Assembly (NCBI RefSeq): GCF_019457915.1
Contig: NZ_JAHZSS010000015.1
Span: 41,638-105,637 of the forward strand
DNA from: Neiella holothuriorum
GTDB lineage: Bacteria > Pseudomonadota > Gammaproteobacteria > Enterobacterales > Neiellaceae
Direction of reading: 5' to 3'
Length of the DNA: 64,000 nucleotides
In this document: positions 42,847 through 54,008 of the stretch, in pieces
Layout of the letters: the number at the start of each line of letters is the position of its first letter
Position numbering within the stretch: position 1 is the first letter of the stretch
Program-made: the position numbers and the translations under genes
The notes under the pieces: model-generated
Told to the model about the DNA's origin: nothing
The model's database searches: none
The model's input: only the letters and a program-made list of their open reading frames with translations

Positions 42847-45681
42847 ATGAGCCAATACAAAGACACATTAAACCTGCCCGAAACTGAGTTCCCAATGCGT
42901 GGAAACCTGGCCCAGCGCGAGCCAGCCATGCTTAAAGATTGGTTGGATGCCGACCTTTATGGAGAGATTCGTAAAGCGCGTCAGGGGCGCCCATCGTTCA
43001 TTCTGCACGATGGTCCTCCGTATGCGAATGGCAACATTCACCTTGGCCATGCCGTTAACAAGATCCTCAAAGATGTCATCATCAAATCGAAGACGCTCAG
43101 TGGTTTTGATGCGCCGTATGTGCCTGGTTGGGACTGTCATGGTTTGCCGATTGAGCTGCAAGTTGAAAAGAAATTTGGCAAGCCCGGCAAAAAGCTGACG
43201 GCAGCAGAGTTTCGTGTGAAGTGTCGTGAATACGCGGCCAAACAGGTTGATGGACAGCGCGAAGATTTCAAACGACTTGGCGTACTGGGCGAGTGGGATA
43301 AACCTTACCTGACGATGAACTTTGATTTCGAAGCGAATCAAATTCGTGCGCTAGGCAAAATTGTTGAAAATGGTCATTTGCACAAAGGCTTTAAGCCGGT
43401 GCACTGGTGTACCGATTGTGGCTCTGCTTTGGCTGAAGCTGAAGTTGAATACCAAGACAAGACATCGCCAGCCATTGACGTAGCCTTTAATGTGGTTGAT
43501 GCCGAAGCACTATTAGCCAAGTGCGAACATCCTCATGATCACACCGGCGAAGGCCCAGTTGCTGTTGTTATTTGGACAACAACACCGTGGACGCTGCCTG
43601 CTAACCGTGCCGTAGCCGTTCACCCAGAACTCGAATACGTTGTGGTGCAATGTTCGACAGAGCAAGGCCCACGTCGCTTAGTGTTAGCCAACGATCTGAT
43701 GCTCGATGCTGTCGACCGTTATGGCATCACCGATTATCACGTGATTGCAACGTGCCGTGGGGTTGATTTAGAACACGTCGCTTTGCAACACCCGCTTTAT
43801 GACATGCAAGTGCCAGTGATCCTCGGCATGCACGTAACCACCGAATCGGGTACGGGCTGTGTTCACACCGCCCCTGGTCATGGTCAGGACGACTTTATCG
43901 TTGGTCAACACTATGACTTGGAAGTTGCCAACCCAGTGATGGACCATGGTGTGTTTAAAGAAGACACGCCGCTGGTTGGTGGTCAACATGTCAAGAAAGC
44001 CAATGGCGTCATCATCGAAGCTATGCAGGAAAATGGCAGCTTGATGTGCCATATCAATTACCAGCACAGCTACCCACATTGCTGGCGCCACAAAACGCCA
44101 ATTATTTTCCGTGCCACACCACAATGGTTTGTCAGCATGGAGCAAGCAGGGTTGCGCGATGCCGCGCTACAAGAAATTAAGAAAACTGAATGGCTGCCAG
44201 AGTGGGGCGAAACACGTATTCAAGGCATGATTGACGGCCGTCCAGATTGGTGTATTTCACGTCAGCGTACTTGGGGCGTTCCGATTGCGCTAATCGTTGA
44301 TAAAGAAACTGGCGAACCGCATCCAAAAGCCCTTGAATTACTGGAAAAAGTGGCCCAGCGGGTCGAGCAAGAAGGCATTCAAGCTTGGTTCGACTTAGAG
44401 CTCAAAGAGCTGCTGAGCGACGAAGAATGTAAGCAATACACTAAGGTTCAAGATACGCTGGATGTCTGGTTTGACTCCGGTGTGACCCATTCATGTGTTG
44501 TTGATGCGCGCGCTGAAACATTTGGCGGCAACCCTATTGATTTGTACCTAGAAGGTTCGGATCAACACCGCGGTTGGTTCCAGTCATCGTTACTGACGTC
44601 TATAGCAATCAACGGCCATGCTCCATACAAAGCGGCTTTGACCCATGGTTTTACCGTCGATAAAGATGGTCGCAAGATGTCTAAGTCGCTAGGTAATGTG
44701 ATTGCGCCGCAACAAGTCATTGGCAAGTTAGGCGCCGATATTCTGCGCTTATGGGTTGCTTCAACTGATTACACGCAGGAAATGACGGTTTCCGATGAAG
44801 TGTTCAAACGTAGTGCTGACGCCTATCGTCGAATCCGCAATACGTCTCGCTTCTTGCTGGCTAACCTCAATGGTTTTGACCCCGTCAAGGACGCAGTGCC
44901 TTTTGATGAAATGGTGGCATTAGATCAGTGGGCCGTTGCTCGTGCGCTGCAAACACAGCAATCGATCATTGAAGCTTATGATCAATACAATCTGCACCAG
45001 GTCAATCAGGCGCTGATGATGTTCTGCTCGATTGATATGGGTAGCTTCTACCTCGACATCATTAAAGATCGCCAATACACAGCCAAAGACACAGGCCTTG
45101 CCCGTCGTTCTTGTCAAACCGCGCTATATCATATTGCCGAAGCGTTAGTTCGTTGGATGGCACCCGTTATGAGCTTTACTGCACAAGAAATTTGGCAAGC
45201 GCTGCCAGGCGAACGTGACCACTACGTATTCACCGCTGAGTGGTATCAGGGCTTAGCTGATTTACCGGTCGATGCGCCTTTGAGCAGCGCCGATTGGCAG
45301 CAAGTGCTAGCGGTACGTACCGAAGTGAACAAGCTACTTGAAGCCGCGCGTCGTGAAAAACAAATTGGTGGCACGCTGGAAGCGAACGTTGCTTTATATG
45401 CTGATGGTGCAGTGGCTGAAGTATTGGCTAAATTGGGTGACGAGTTACGCTTTGTCATGCTGACATCTGAAGCAAGCGTATTGCCGCTAGCCGATGCAGG
45501 CGATGCAATCAGCACTGAAATTGCAGAATTGAAAGTCGTGGTGACCACGGCAGAAGGTGCTAAGTGTGAGCGCTGCTGGCATCACCGGGAAGATGTGGGT
45601 AGTCACACCGAGCATGAAACCTTGTGTGGCCGTTGTGTCACGAACGTTTACGGTGACGGCGAGGTTCGTTCATATGCTTAA
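42847..45681 (+). CDS. ileS: isoleucine-tRNA ligase
   Basis: A 944-residue class I synthetase that charges tRNA-Ile. The HIGH motif is [16 protein letters not shown], the KMSKS motif is [11 protein letters not shown], and the editing domain is marked by [21 protein letters not shown] and [11 protein letters not shown]. The C-terminus has a zinc-binding CERCW / CGRC module, as in the bacterial (mupirocin-sensitive type) enzyme. Length and motifs match E. coli IleS. The stop overlaps lspA by 8 bases. Confidence 0.98.
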   Translation: MSQYKDTLNLPETEFPMRGNLAQREPAMLKDWLDADLYGEIRKARQGRPSFILHDGPPYANGNIHLGHAVNKILKDVIIKSKTLSGFDAPYVPGWDCHGLPIELQVEKKFGKPGKKLTAAEFRVKCREYAAKQVDGQREDFKRLGVLGEWDKPYLTMNFDFEANQIRALGKIVENGHLHKGFKPVHWCTDCGSALAEAEVEYQDKTSPAIDVAFNVVDAEALLAKCEHPHDHTGEGPVAVVIWTTTPWTLPANRAVAVHPELEYVVVQCSTEQGPRRLVLANDLMLDAVDRYGITDYHVIATCRGVDLEHVALQHPLYDMQVPVILGMHVTTESGTGCVHTAPGHGQDDFIVGQHYDLEVANPVMDHGVFKEDTPLVGGQHVKKANGVIIEAMQENGSLMCHINYQHSYPHCWRHKTPIIFRATPQWFVSMEQAGLRDAALQEIKKTEWLPEWGETRIQGMIDGRPDWCISRQRTWGVPIALIVDKETGEPHPKALELLEKVAQRVEQEGIQAWFDLELKELLSDEECKQYTKVQDTLDVWFDSGVTHSCVVDARAETFGGNPIDLYLEGSDQHRGWFQSSLLTSIAINGHAPYKAALTHGFTVDKDGRKMSKSLGNVIAPQQVIGKLGADILRLWVASTDYTQEMTVSDEVFKRSADAYRRIRNTSRFLLANLNGFDPVKDAVPFDEMVALDQWAVARALQTQQSIIEAYDQYNLHQVNQALMMFCSIDMGSFYLDIIKDRQYTAKDTGLARRSCQTALYHIAEALVRWMAPVMSFTAQEIWQALPGERDHYVFTAEWYQGLADLPVDAPLSSADWQQVLAVRTEVNKLLEAARREKQIGGTLEANVALYADGAVAEVLAKLGDELRFVMLTSEASVLPLADAGDAISTEIAELKVVVTTAEGAKCERCWHHREDVGSHTEHETLCGRCVTNVYGDGEVRSYA

Positions 45682-46192
45682 GGTGTTTAACAGCAACGAA
45701 ACGTCAGGCGTGAAGTGGATTTGGATAGCCGTACTCACCTTTGTTCTCGACCAAGCCAGTAAATTATGGGTGGTCGGCGCCTTCGAACTTTATGAACGTG
45801 TCGCAATCACGCCGTTCTTCAACCTGACCTATGTACGTAACTATGGCGCGGCATTTAGCTTTTTGAGTGACGCGGGTGGTTGGCAACGTTGGTTTTTTAC
45901 CGTAATTGCTTTTGCCGTGAGTGTGATGTTGCTGTACTGGCTGCGTAAAAATGATGCCGAACAGCGTGCTCAAAACATTGGTTTTTCACTGATTTTAGGT
46001 GGCGCTTTAGGCAATGTGATCGACCGTTTATACCATGGGTTTGTGGTTGATTTTCTGGACGTTTACGTAGGTAACTTTCATTGGCCGGCATTTAATATTG
46101 CCGATTCGGCCATTTGTGTTGGCGCCGTACTACTTGTGTGGGACGCTATTAGCCAATCCAGAAAGTCCAAAGCACAAGCGAAGGCGGAGTAG
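45674..46192 (+). CDS. lspA: lipoprotein signal peptidase LspA
   Basis: LspA removes the signal peptide from diacylated prolipoproteins at the inner membrane. The 172-residue protein has four membrane helices. The aspartyl protease dyad is Asp126 (VVDFLDVY) and Asp144 (FNIADSAI); [17 protein letters not shown] is the family motif. The correct ATG is 45674, inside the ileS end; a longer frame starts far inside ileS and is not real. Confidence 0.96.
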   Translation: MLKVFNSNETSGVKWIWIAVLTFVLDQASKLWVVGAFELYERVAITPFFNLTYVRNYGAAFSFLSDAGGWQRWFFTVIAFAVSVMLLYWLRKNDAEQRAQNIGFSLILGGALGNVIDRLYHGFVVDFLDVYVGNFHWPAFNIADSAICVGAVLLVWDAISQSRKSKAQAKAE

Positions 46193-46197
46193 CTCAG

Positions 46198-46638
46198 ATG
46201 GTCGATGCAATCAGTCAAGGCTCAGCGGTCACCATGCACTTTGCCATTAAATTAACCGACGGCTCAGTGGCTGACAGCACCAAGGTCAACAACAAGCCTG
46301 CTCGCTTTGTCATGGGCGATGGCAACCTGACCGAAAGCTTTGAACAATGCTTATTGGGCTTAAAAGCAGGGGATGCCAAAAGTTTTGAGTTGGCACCAGA
46401 GCAGGCATTTGGCCAGCCGAATCCAGATAACATCCATCATTTAGACCGAATGAAATTTAATGCCGAAGTTCCTGCGGAAGTAGGAACAGTGGTTGCCTTT
46501 GCTCAGCCGGACGGTACCGAAATCCCTGGCATTGTGCGCGAAGTGGCTGGTGATTCCGTCACCGTTGATTTCAATCATCCGTTAGCAGGCCAAACCGTTA
46601 TCTTTGACGTCGAGATCATCACAGTGGGAGCGGAATAA
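46198..46638 (+). CDS. fkpB: FKBP-type peptidyl-prolyl isomerase
   Basis: A 146-residue SlpA/FkpB-type isomerase that helps proline-limited folding. The FKBP core ([51 protein letters not shown]) includes the inserted IF domain ([21 protein letters not shown]) of the SlyD-like group, without the metal-binding His-rich tail of SlyD. Placed between lspA and ispH, as usual; 5 bases after lspA. Confidence 0.95.
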   Translation: MVDAISQGSAVTMHFAIKLTDGSVADSTKVNNKPARFVMGDGNLTESFEQCLLGLKAGDAKSFELAPEQAFGQPNPDNIHHLDRMKFNAEVPAEVGTVVAFAQPDGTEIPGIVREVAGDSVTVDFNHPLAGQTVIFDVEIITVGAE

Positions 46639-46640
46639 AT

Positions 46641-47570
46641 ATGGATATCCTTTTGGCAAACCCACGTGGCTTTTGTGCTGGTGTCGATCGAGCGATTAGC
46701 ATCGTCGAACGCGCCCTCGAACTGTTTCAGCCACCGATCTATGTGCGCCATGAAGTGGTGCACAACCGTTATGTGGTTGAAGGTTTACGTGATCGAGGCG
46801 CCATTTTTGTTGATGAACTCGATGAAGTGCCCGATGACTGTATTGTTATTTTCTCGGCTCATGGTGTCTCTAAAGCGGTGCGCGACAATGCTAAATCGCG
46901 TGGCCTAAAAGTGTTTGACGCGACTTGCCCGTTGGTGACTAAAGTCCATATGGAAGTAACCCGTGCAAGCCGTCGAGGTAATGAGTGTGTGCTGATTGGC
47001 CACGCTGGTCACCCAGAAGTTGAAGGCACCATGGGGCAGTATGACTCTGATTCCGGTGGAATTTACTTGGTCGAATCTCCGGCAGATGTCAAAACATTGC
47101 CAGTAAAAGATCCCGAAAATCTATGCTACGTTACTCAAACGACCTTGTCGGTTGATGACACCGCAGACGTGATTGATGCACTTCGTGAGACCTTTCCTAA
47201 AATTGTTGGGCCGCGTAAAGATGACATCTGTTACGCCACTCAAAACCGACAAGATGCGGTGCGCGAATTAGCCGCTAAAACTGATGTGATGTTGGTCGTC
47301 GGTGCTAAAAATAGCTCCAACTCTAATCGCCTGCGCGAGCTGGCTGAAAAGATTGGTACGCGCGCTTACCTGATTGATACTGCCGATGACATTTGTCCGT
47401 CATGGTTAGAAGACTGCAATGCTGTGAGCGTAACCGCAGGAGCATCGGCGCCAGAAATCTTGGTGAAACAGGTAGTTGAAAAGTTAACAGAATGCGGTGG
47501 CAAGCAAGTTCAGGAGCATCCGGGGCGCGAAGAAAACATTGTCTTCGCGGTACCGGCCGAGTTGCAATAA
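46641..47570 (+). CDS. ispH: 4-hydroxy-3-methylbut-2-enyl diphosphate reductase IspH
   Basis: IspH is the last enzyme of the MEP pathway, reducing HMBPP to IPP and DMAPP with a [4Fe-4S] cluster. The three cluster cysteines are visible: RGFCAGV (Cys12), [11 protein letters not shown] and [11 protein letters not shown]. The 309-residue length is normal. It starts 2 bases after fkpB and ends at a terminator, closing the ribF operon. Confidence 0.97.
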   Translation: MDILLANPRGFCAGVDRAISIVERALELFQPPIYVRHEVVHNRYVVEGLRDRGAIFVDELDEVPDDCIVIFSAHGVSKAVRDNAKSRGLKVFDATCPLVTKVHMEVTRASRRGNECVLIGHAGHPEVEGTMGQYDSDSGGIYLVESPADVKTLPVKDPENLCYVTQTTLSVDDTADVIDALRETFPKIVGPRKDDICYATQNRQDAVRELAAKTDVMLVVGAKNSSNSNRLRELAEKIGTRAYLIDTADDICPSWLEDCNAVSVTAGASAPEILVKQVVEKLTECGGKQVQEHPGREENIVFAVPAELQ

Positions 47571-47594
47571 GCCAAACTCACGCCCCCGTAACAG

Positions 47595-47619
47595 CAGCCA
47601 CCGTTAAGGTGGCTGTTTT
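47595..47619 (+). terminator. intrinsic terminator after ispH
   Basis: An 8-bp stem (CAGCCACC, loop GTTAA, GGTGGCTG) followed by TTTT, 25 bases past ispH. Confidence 0.88.
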
Positions 47620-47658
47620 GTTTGAAAATGACCAAATCATACGATCAAGGACAATGAT

Positions 47659-48351
47659 GTGACTTTGCCGCTAGGAAGCCGCAATCGCAACCAAGGTTTT
47701 AGCCTGATTGAGGTTATCATCGCCATGTTTATTTTGGTGGTGGGCTTACTCGGACTGGCTGGTTTGCAGCTGGCCGTGACCCAAGGTAATCACGACAGCT
47801 ACATTCGCTCGCAAGCCATGGTGCTGACCCAAAGCCTAGCCGACCGTATGCGATTGAACTCGCAGTACCTTAATCGAACCGCAAACACCTCGCCGGTGTT
47901 GAATGCCGCCACAGACAACCGCTACAGTGCTTCGTCGAGCTACAATTTTGATGGTTTAGGCTCGTGCTCTGGCCAACCTTGGGATTGTTTTTGTCAGGCA
48001 ACGCCCTCCGCTATTCCTCGCTGTGGTGATAATAATGGTACCGATGCGAGTGTGTGCAGTGCCGAACAGCTGGCATTGTTTGATGGCTGGCAGGCCAGTT
48101 GCGATGGCGCCGCACTGCACCCTGATTTTTGGATTCAAGTGACCTGCCAAGATGCTGATGGCACCGATGGCGATGCTTGCTCCGCTCACTCGACCCACTT
48201 AATTACCGCGAGTTGGCCCGCTTCAGAAGCACTCGAAGCGGCGCGCGTGAGTTGCCCAACAGACATTGATTTAGGACTTGCTGCGGCCGGCACCGAAAAT
48301 GTCGATCGTCACTGTGTGCTGTTGAGTGTCACATTCGGAGGGTCGCGCTGA
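47659..48351 (+). CDS. pilV: type IV pilus minor pilin PilV
   Basis: A 230-residue prepilin. The leader ends at the PilD site in NQGFSLIEVIIAMFILVVGLLGLAGL; the conserved glutamate at mature position 5 is present. The cysteine-rich C-terminal half (SCSGQPWDCFCQ and others) fits minor pilins of the PilV type. GTG start with AAGGA seven bases upstream. First gene of the pilV-pilW-pilX-pilY1-pilE run. Confidence 0.9.
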   Translation: MTLPLGSRNRNQGFSLIEVIIAMFILVVGLLGLAGLQLAVTQGNHDSYIRSQAMVLTQSLADRMRLNSQYLNRTANTSPVLNAATDNRYSASSSYNFDGLGSCSGQPWDCFCQATPSAIPRCGDNNGTDASVCSAEQLALFDGWQASCDGAALHPDFWIQVTCQDADGTDGDACSAHSTHLITASWPASEALEAARVSCPTDIDLGLAAAGTENVDRHCVLLSVTFGGSR

Positions 48352-49274
48352 TGAATGAACCAAGTCGCCACAACCACATGATCCGTAGATACAAACGCCA
48401 ATCGGGGTTGAGCCTGATAGAGCTGATGATTGCCATGCTCGTGGGGATCTTGATGTTGTCTGGTATTTTGGCGGTGCTTAGCAATAACAGTGTCAACTTG
48501 CAGCTCAATGAAGGCTTAGGGTCTGTTCAAGAAAACGGCCGCTTCGCGCTGGCCCGCCTCACTCACTCCATTCGGCTGGCGGGTAGCTACAACCCGCAAG
48601 ATCCCGCGCTCGATTTAACCGGTATCGATCCGACGGTCGAGCAAGCCGATTTAGCGTCCAATGGGGTGGTATTTCCTGGCGAGTATGCCAATGGCGCCAC
48701 CATCGGAAGCGATGACGGGACTTCCGATGCGAGCGATACTTTGGTCATTGGTTTGCAAGGCGAGCAAGATTGCCGCGCTGATAATCATGGTTATGGCACT
48801 GTGGTCGTGGCCGGTAGCACGGTTAACGAACAGTTTCATGTCATCAATGAGTACTATTTAGAAGACGAAACGCTGCGCTGCCGAGGCTATGAAGGGCGTG
48901 TGTTACGAGGAGAAAAAACCTCGTCGACCAACACCAATGCGGTCACCTTGGTTGAGAACGTGGAAGATTTCCAAGTTTTGTACGGAGTCGCAGAACCCGA
49001 CGCGAACAATTCGTACACCGGTCAGCCAAGTTATTACCTCAATGCTGATGATGCCGCATCAGCGGTAGCCAACGGTGGCCGAGTGGTGGCTGTGCAATTC
49101 GCCTTGCTCATCTTTAGTGATGAGCCGCTGTCGAGTGCTTCGAGTGCTCGACAGGTCAAGCTGCTCGATGCGGCGGCTTATACCCCATCTAAACAGCGGG
49201 TGTATCGATTGTTCCAGCAAACAGTGCAGCTCCGCAATCCGTGGAATTCGATTGTGTTTGAAGGGGGCTCGTAA
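48351..49274 (+). CDS. pilW: type IV pilus minor pilin PilW
   Basis: A 307-residue prepilin with cleavage site QSGLSLIELMIAMLVGILMLSGIL and a large beta-rich C-terminal domain, typical of PilW. Minor pilins form the tip-initiation complex of the pilus. The ATG shares one base with the pilV stop, with GGAGGG upstream, so the two are coupled. Confidence 0.9.
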   Translation: MNEPSRHNHMIRRYKRQSGLSLIELMIAMLVGILMLSGILAVLSNNSVNLQLNEGLGSVQENGRFALARLTHSIRLAGSYNPQDPALDLTGIDPTVEQADLASNGVVFPGEYANGATIGSDDGTSDASDTLVIGLQGEQDCRADNHGYGTVVVAGSTVNEQFHVINEYYLEDETLRCRGYEGRVLRGEKTSSTNTNAVTLVENVEDFQVLYGVAEPDANNSYTGQPSYYLNADDAASAVANGGRVVAVQFALLIFSDEPLSSASSARQVKLLDAAAYTPSKQRVYRLFQQTVQLRNPWNSIVFEGGS

Positions 49275-49858
49275 TGATCACTAAAAATAGTTGCTCAAGC
49301 CGAGCTTACCGTCAAAACAAACAATCCGGCGCAGCGCTGGTGGTGTCGTTAGTGGTGTTAGTGGTGTTGACGTTAACCGCGGTCATGGCCATGAATCGCA
49401 CATCAATTCAGCAAAAAATGGCCACGATGTTTGATGCATCAGGGATGGCGTTTGACGCTGCCGAAGTTGCCATCGATGGCGTGGTGTTTGAGCAGGAAGA
49501 TGTCACGCTGGATGCCGATCAGCGCGTACTCACCATTGCTCAAGCGAATCCGGAATTTGACCCTTCAACCGACGTAATGGCTTGCCATGACGGAAATTGG
49601 ACCGAGCGCACAGTGACTAACTCGGGGTTAAGCAAAGGTCAGGTTCATAGTGGTACTGCGGCACTGCACTCCGATCCGGAAGTGAAGTCGTGGTCGAAAG
49701 TGGCTTACGTGGGTGAAGGTTTACGCGTGCCAAGTGGTTGGGGCTTTTCCCAAGGATTTCATTATTTTCAGGTCCGTGGCTGCGGTCATGTGGCTAATGA
49801 ACGGATGACCACGGCGAATACACAGCAGATTTATATGCTGGGACCCAAGTCCGAATGA
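49274..49858 (+). CDS. pilX: type IV pilus protein PilX
   Basis: A 194-residue PilX. The N-terminal helix SGAALVVSLVVLVVLTLTAVMAMNR, preceded by a short basic leader, and SIQQKMATMFDASGMAFDAAE match the PilX family; its pilin-type cleavage residue is followed by alanine rather than phenylalanine, as is common in PilX. It overlaps the pilW stop by 1 base and is followed by pilY1 after 22 bases. Confidence 0.88.
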   Translation: MITKNSCSSRAYRQNKQSGAALVVSLVVLVVLTLTAVMAMNRTSIQQKMATMFDASGMAFDAAEVAIDGVVFEQEDVTLDADQRVLTIAQANPEFDPSTDVMACHDGNWTERTVTNSGLSKGQVHSGTAALHSDPEVKSWSKVAYVGEGLRVPSGWGFSQGFHYFQVRGCGHVANERMTTANTQQIYMLGPKSE

Positions 49859-49880
49859 TCCGTGTTGGAGGTGTAAGGTC

Positions 49881-52800
49881 ATGAAAAAAATCATGCGAAA
49901 ATCTGCCGTAAGTGCTCTGGCCGCTGGTTATGGGCTGCTTGCAGGCATTGCCAGTGCTGATGACATTGAAATCTACGCGGGGGCAGGCTCCACCATTACC
50001 ACCTATTTGCCGAACGTCATGTTTGTTATTGATACGTCCGGCAGTATGGATAACAAAGACGGCACCAGCACGACGCGCCTATACAAGGTGCAAGAAGCAT
50101 TAAAAGAAGTCTTGTCAGCCTCGACCGATGTCAATGTTGGTTTGATGCGCTTCTCCAATCCTGGCGGACCTGTACTGTACCCCGTTGCGAATATCGATTC
50201 GCCGGTGTCGCCCGACGAGCGAGTACTGGTTCGGCTTGATGATAATGACGGCAGTGAAAGTAGTGGCGGCTCTGTTGATTTAGACAACACCGGTATTAGT
50301 TTGGGCGACGGTGAGTTGCATGGTTTTCGCTTTGAAGACGTTCGAATTCCCCAAGGTGCAACGATTGAATCGGCCGAGCTCACGTTTGCCGCGTATGAGG
50401 GCAGTAGCACAACCGTCACTTTTCAGGTCAATGCCGAGCTTGCCAGCGATTCGGCAGAATTTAGCGAAACCATGGATGACTTCTCTAGCCGAACCAAAAC
50501 CTCGGCGGAGCTGGAGGTGACCGACTCAAGTGTTTGGGTTGAAGATCAGTTTACTAGCAACATGAACGTCACCGACTTATTGCAAGAGGTTGTGGCGCAA
50601 AGTGACTGGTGTGGTGGACAGGCCGTCAGTATGTTTGTCAAAGCCGTTGCTGGTGAAGGCTATGGCGTACGCCGCGTGCATTCCAATGAAAGCAATTCAT
50701 CGCTCGCGGCAACCTTGCGGATCAGTTATGACTACACCAGTGCCAACGGCTGTATTGCCGGTAGCCATGCCAATCAGATTTTATCGCAAGACGACAACGT
50801 AGAAGAAAAAGGTGATGGCGAAAACAGTACCGGTAACGTTATTAATATCGACTCAGATAAAAATGCCGCCATCGGCTTGCGCTTTGATAACGTTGATATT
50901 CCGCAGGGTGCCACCATCGAAGAGGCGTACATTACGCTGACGCCCTATTCGAATCGGGATGGTAGCTCAAGCATGAGCATTCATGTCGAGAGTAGCGATG
51001 ATGCGGCTGACTATTCTAGTGCCGACTACACAGTCACATCGCGCGATTACGCATCATCGAGTGTGACTTGGTCGATTGCCAGTAATAGCTGGCGCACCAA
51101 CGATGAAATGGACTCAACTGATATTTCATCGCTTGTTGAAGATGTGATTGGTCGTTCTGGTTGGCAAAGTGGTAACGCCATGGCGTTTAAGCTGGTGCCA
51201 TCAAATAGAGAAGTGAAAGCCTATAGCTATCAAGGTAATGCGACTAAATCAGCACAACTGTATGTGAAATACCGAGGGAGCGCGCAAACCTCAACCTACA
51301 CCGTGCGCCAGTACATGCAAACGTTGGTTGATGGTTTGACCCATGATGGTTGGACGCCAGTGGCTGAAACCATGTATGAGGCCTATCGCTACTTTAATGG
51401 CGGCGATGTGCTTTATGGGTTGAACCGCGGGATCTCTGATAGCACCCAACCGTTAACACGCGTTAGTCACCGTGACTCCTACACCGGCGCTGATTCAGTG
51501 CTGCCAAATGGTTGCACCGAGTCTAATTTAAGTGACTCTGATTGCGATGATGAATACATTCCATCAACACCAACACCCATTTATATTTCACCCATTGAGC
51601 ATGTCTGTCAGCAGAACCACGTTGTTCTCTTAACCGACGGTCGCGCCAACCAAACGCGCAGTACCGTGCGTAACTACATCGACACGCTAACCGGCCGCAC
51701 CTGCTCAGCTAGCACCAGCGGCAACCTCAACGACACCAATTGTGGAGTGCACTTAGCCGAATACAACGCATCTTCCGACAAATCTAACGGCAGTGATGAT
51801 GCGCGGGTGTTTACCCATACGATTTCATTTGTTCCCGAGGGCACAGAGTCTGCGGACTGGTTAACTTACCTGGAAGACATGGCAAGTGTGGGCGGTGGTG
51901 ATTTTTACCCCACATCCGATGCCGCATCGGTGGCCGAAGCGTTCCAGCGAATTATTTCCGATGCCAAAAAGCGCAATACCACCTTTGTTGCCCCATCGGT
52001 AGCCATTTCAGACGTCAACAAACTACTGCACGACAGCTTTGTGTACTACGCCGTGTTCAGTCCAAAAGATACTCAAAATTGGCCCGGCAACCTGAAAAAG
52101 TATCAAATTGCTGATGGCCTTGTGCTGAGTAAAAACGGCGGCTCGGCAGTCGATGCGGCCACCGGCTATTTTGAATCAGCGGCGCCAGACTTTTGGTCAA
52201 CGGCAACGACCGGCAATGATGAAGTGACAGTTGGTGGCGCACGTGAAGCCAATGAAACCCTTAGTTCACGCCGTGTGTACAGTGATTTGGATGGCTTTAC
52301 GCTAATTTCGAATGAAACGGACTTGGTGACAGAAGATGTGCTGGGCATTACGGCTCGGAGTGATGCAAGTGAACGCCGCGACGAATTAATTAATTGGATA
52401 AAAGGGTTAGATGACAGTGGTAACACTGATTACCAAATCGGTGATCCGCTTCATTCAGAACCTGTCGTGCAACGCCGTTCTGGCTCTAATGACGAAATTT
52501 ACTTTGGTACCAACCAAGGCTTTATTCATGCCGTTGATACTGAAACAGGCGATGAAAACTGGTCCTTCATACCGGAAGAATTGCTGAAAAACGCCAACGA
52601 TTACTACGAAAATTCGGTATTTGTTACTCGAGTTTATGGCATGGATGGCCCAATGACGCTGGTGACGGCTAATAGTAAAAACTTGCTCATTGCAGGCATG
52701 CGCCGTGGTGGTGAGAGCTACTATGCGTTGGATGTCACTAATTCTACGCCGGCCAACGGGTGGTCGAATGTCATCACTAATCAATCGACGGGTGCCTTTA

Positions 52801-54008
52801 GTCGGTTGGGCCAAACTTGGTCAAAAATGATCCCCGCAACGGTCAAACTTGGTAGCACCAGCAAAGATGTATTGTTCTTTGGTGGCGGCTACGATCCGGC
52901 TCACGATCTGAAAACAACCCGCGTAGCTGATGGCGTTGGTAACGCAATTTACATGGTGGATGCCGCAACTGGCGAATTGCTATGGTATGCCAGTAACGAC
53001 AATTTGGATGATGGTTCCACGTACACCGTTATTGACGAGTTGGATTATGCGGTAGCTGCCGATCTCTACGTGCTCGACCGTGATCGCGATGGCTACTCAG
53101 ATCATATTTATGCGGTTGACTTAGGCGGCCAAGTTATCCGTTTGGACATTCATAACGGTTTGTCCGGCACTGAATTTATCTCCGGTGGTCTGCTCGCCGA
53201 TATGGGAGGAACGGCTGAAAGTAATAATCGTCGATTCTTCTACCCGCCTGATGTGGCTTACGTCAACGATGGCTTCGGTCAATATTTTGCCGTGACAGTT
53301 GGCTCAGGCTATCGCGCTCACCCGCTAAACCTGAACACCGACGATAAGTTTTTTGTTATTCGAGATTACGGCGTGTTTGATGCCAGCAGCACCAGTGTTA
53401 GTGGCACCAACAAAATCAGTTACTCAGTAACCCCCGTCGAAATTGATGATCTGCTTGATGCAACGAGCATCACCTCCAACAGTGATGTAATCGCGCTGAG
53501 CGAAGCCGATTACGAAAAGTATGAAAGTGGCTTCTATATTGATTTGCCGAGCGAAGGGGAAAAAGTACTGTCATCACCGGTCATTGTTGATTACAAGGTG
53601 GCCTTTGCTACTTACATTCCAGGTGATGTGGATGCCGATCCAAACCAGTGTACGCCGCCAGAAGGGAACGGCAGAGCCTATGTCATGTCGCTAGGCTATG
53701 GTACGCCAACAGGCGACTTTGATGATGACAATGACGTGACTGAAACCGATCGTTATATGAACCTGACACATGGCGGTATACCAAGTTCGCCGAAAATTAT
53801 TTATGCGCAACAAGATCTACCGGTGATTTGTGTGAGCAGCGAATGTACTAATGCATCGTCCATGTACGATGATGATGGCAACCTGATCACCGATAGCAAT
53901 GCCCAAGGCAGTGAGCCAAATATTTTAAATACCTTGCTGCCGCCAACCAACCAAGTGTACCGGGATACCACCTGGCATAGTGAGCGAGAGCAAACGCCTG
54001 ATGAGTAA
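49881..54008 (+). CDS. pilY1: type IV pilus tip adhesin/assembly factor PilY1
   Basis: A 1375-residue exported protein (signal IMRKSAVSALAAGYGLLAGIASA, cut near DDIE). It starts with a von Willebrand A domain (MIDAS DTSGS at 51-55), interrupted at about 112-465 by two tandem repeats (RFEDVRIPQGATIESAELTF / RFDNVDIPQGATIEEAYITL), and resumes with HVVLLTDGRANQ. The C-terminal ~650 residues are the PilY1 propeller, with the calcium-binding loop DRDRDGYSD at 1066-1074. PilY1 supports pilus extension, adhesion and surface sensing. The split VWA layout is unusual. pilE starts inside its end. Confidence 0.92.
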   Translation: MKKIMRKSAVSALAAGYGLLAGIASADDIEIYAGAGSTITTYLPNVMFVIDTSGSMDNKDGTSTTRLYKVQEALKEVLSASTDVNVGLMRFSNPGGPVLYPVANIDSPVSPDERVLVRLDDNDGSESSGGSVDLDNTGISLGDGELHGFRFEDVRIPQGATIESAELTFAAYEGSSTTVTFQVNAELASDSAEFSETMDDFSSRTKTSAELEVTDSSVWVEDQFTSNMNVTDLLQEVVAQSDWCGGQAVSMFVKAVAGEGYGVRRVHSNESNSSLAATLRISYDYTSANGCIAGSHANQILSQDDNVEEKGDGENSTGNVINIDSDKNAAIGLRFDNVDIPQGATIEEAYITLTPYSNRDGSSSMSIHVESSDDAADYSSADYTVTSRDYASSSVTWSIASNSWRTNDEMDSTDISSLVEDVIGRSGWQSGNAMAFKLVPSNREVKAYSYQGNATKSAQLYVKYRGSAQTSTYTVRQYMQTLVDGLTHDGWTPVAETMYEAYRYFNGGDVLYGLNRGISDSTQPLTRVSHRDSYTGADSVLPNGCTESNLSDSDCDDEYIPSTPTPIYISPIEHVCQQNHVVLLTDGRANQTRSTVRNYIDTLTGRTCSASTSGNLNDTNCGVHLAEYNASSDKSNGSDDARVFTHTISFVPEGTESADWLTYLEDMASVGGGDFYPTSDAASVAEAFQRIISDAKKRNTTFVAPSVAISDVNKLLHDSFVYYAVFSPKDTQNWPGNLKKYQIADGLVLSKNGGSAVDAATGYFESAAPDFWSTATTGNDEVTVGGAREANETLSSRRVYSDLDGFTLISNETDLVTEDVLGITARSDASERRDELINWIKGLDDSGNTDYQIGDPLHSEPVVQRRSGSNDEIYFGTNQGFIHAVDTETGDENWSFIPEELLKNANDYYENSVFVTRVYGMDGPMTLVTANSKNLLIAGMRRGGESYYALDVTNSTPANGWSNVITNQSTGAFSRLGQTWSKMIPATVKLGSTSKDVLFFGGGYDPAHDLKTTRVADGVGNAIYMVDAATGELLWYASNDNLDDGSTYTVIDELDYAVAADLYVLDRDRDGYSDHIYAVDLGGQVIRLDIHNGLSGTEFISGGLLADMGGTAESNNRRFFYPPDVAYVNDGFGQYFAVTVGSGYRAHPLNLNTDDKFFVIRDYGVFDASSTSVSGTNKISYSVTPVEIDDLLDATSITSNSDVIALSEADYEKYESGFYIDLPSEGEKVLSSPVIVDYKVAFATYIPGDVDADPNQCTPPEGNGRAYVMSLGYGTPTGDFDDDNDVTETDRYMNLTHGGIPSSPKIIYAQQDLPVICVSSECTNASSMYDDDGNLITDSNAQGSEPNILNTLLPPTNQVYRDTTWHSEREQTPDE

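Noticed and set aside
43768..44145. A 125-residue minus-strand open frame
   Set aside because: Antisense shadow inside ileS editing domain.
45557..45673. A longer N-terminus for lspA
   Set aside because: It lies inside ileS in another frame; the ATG at 45674 gives the normal length.
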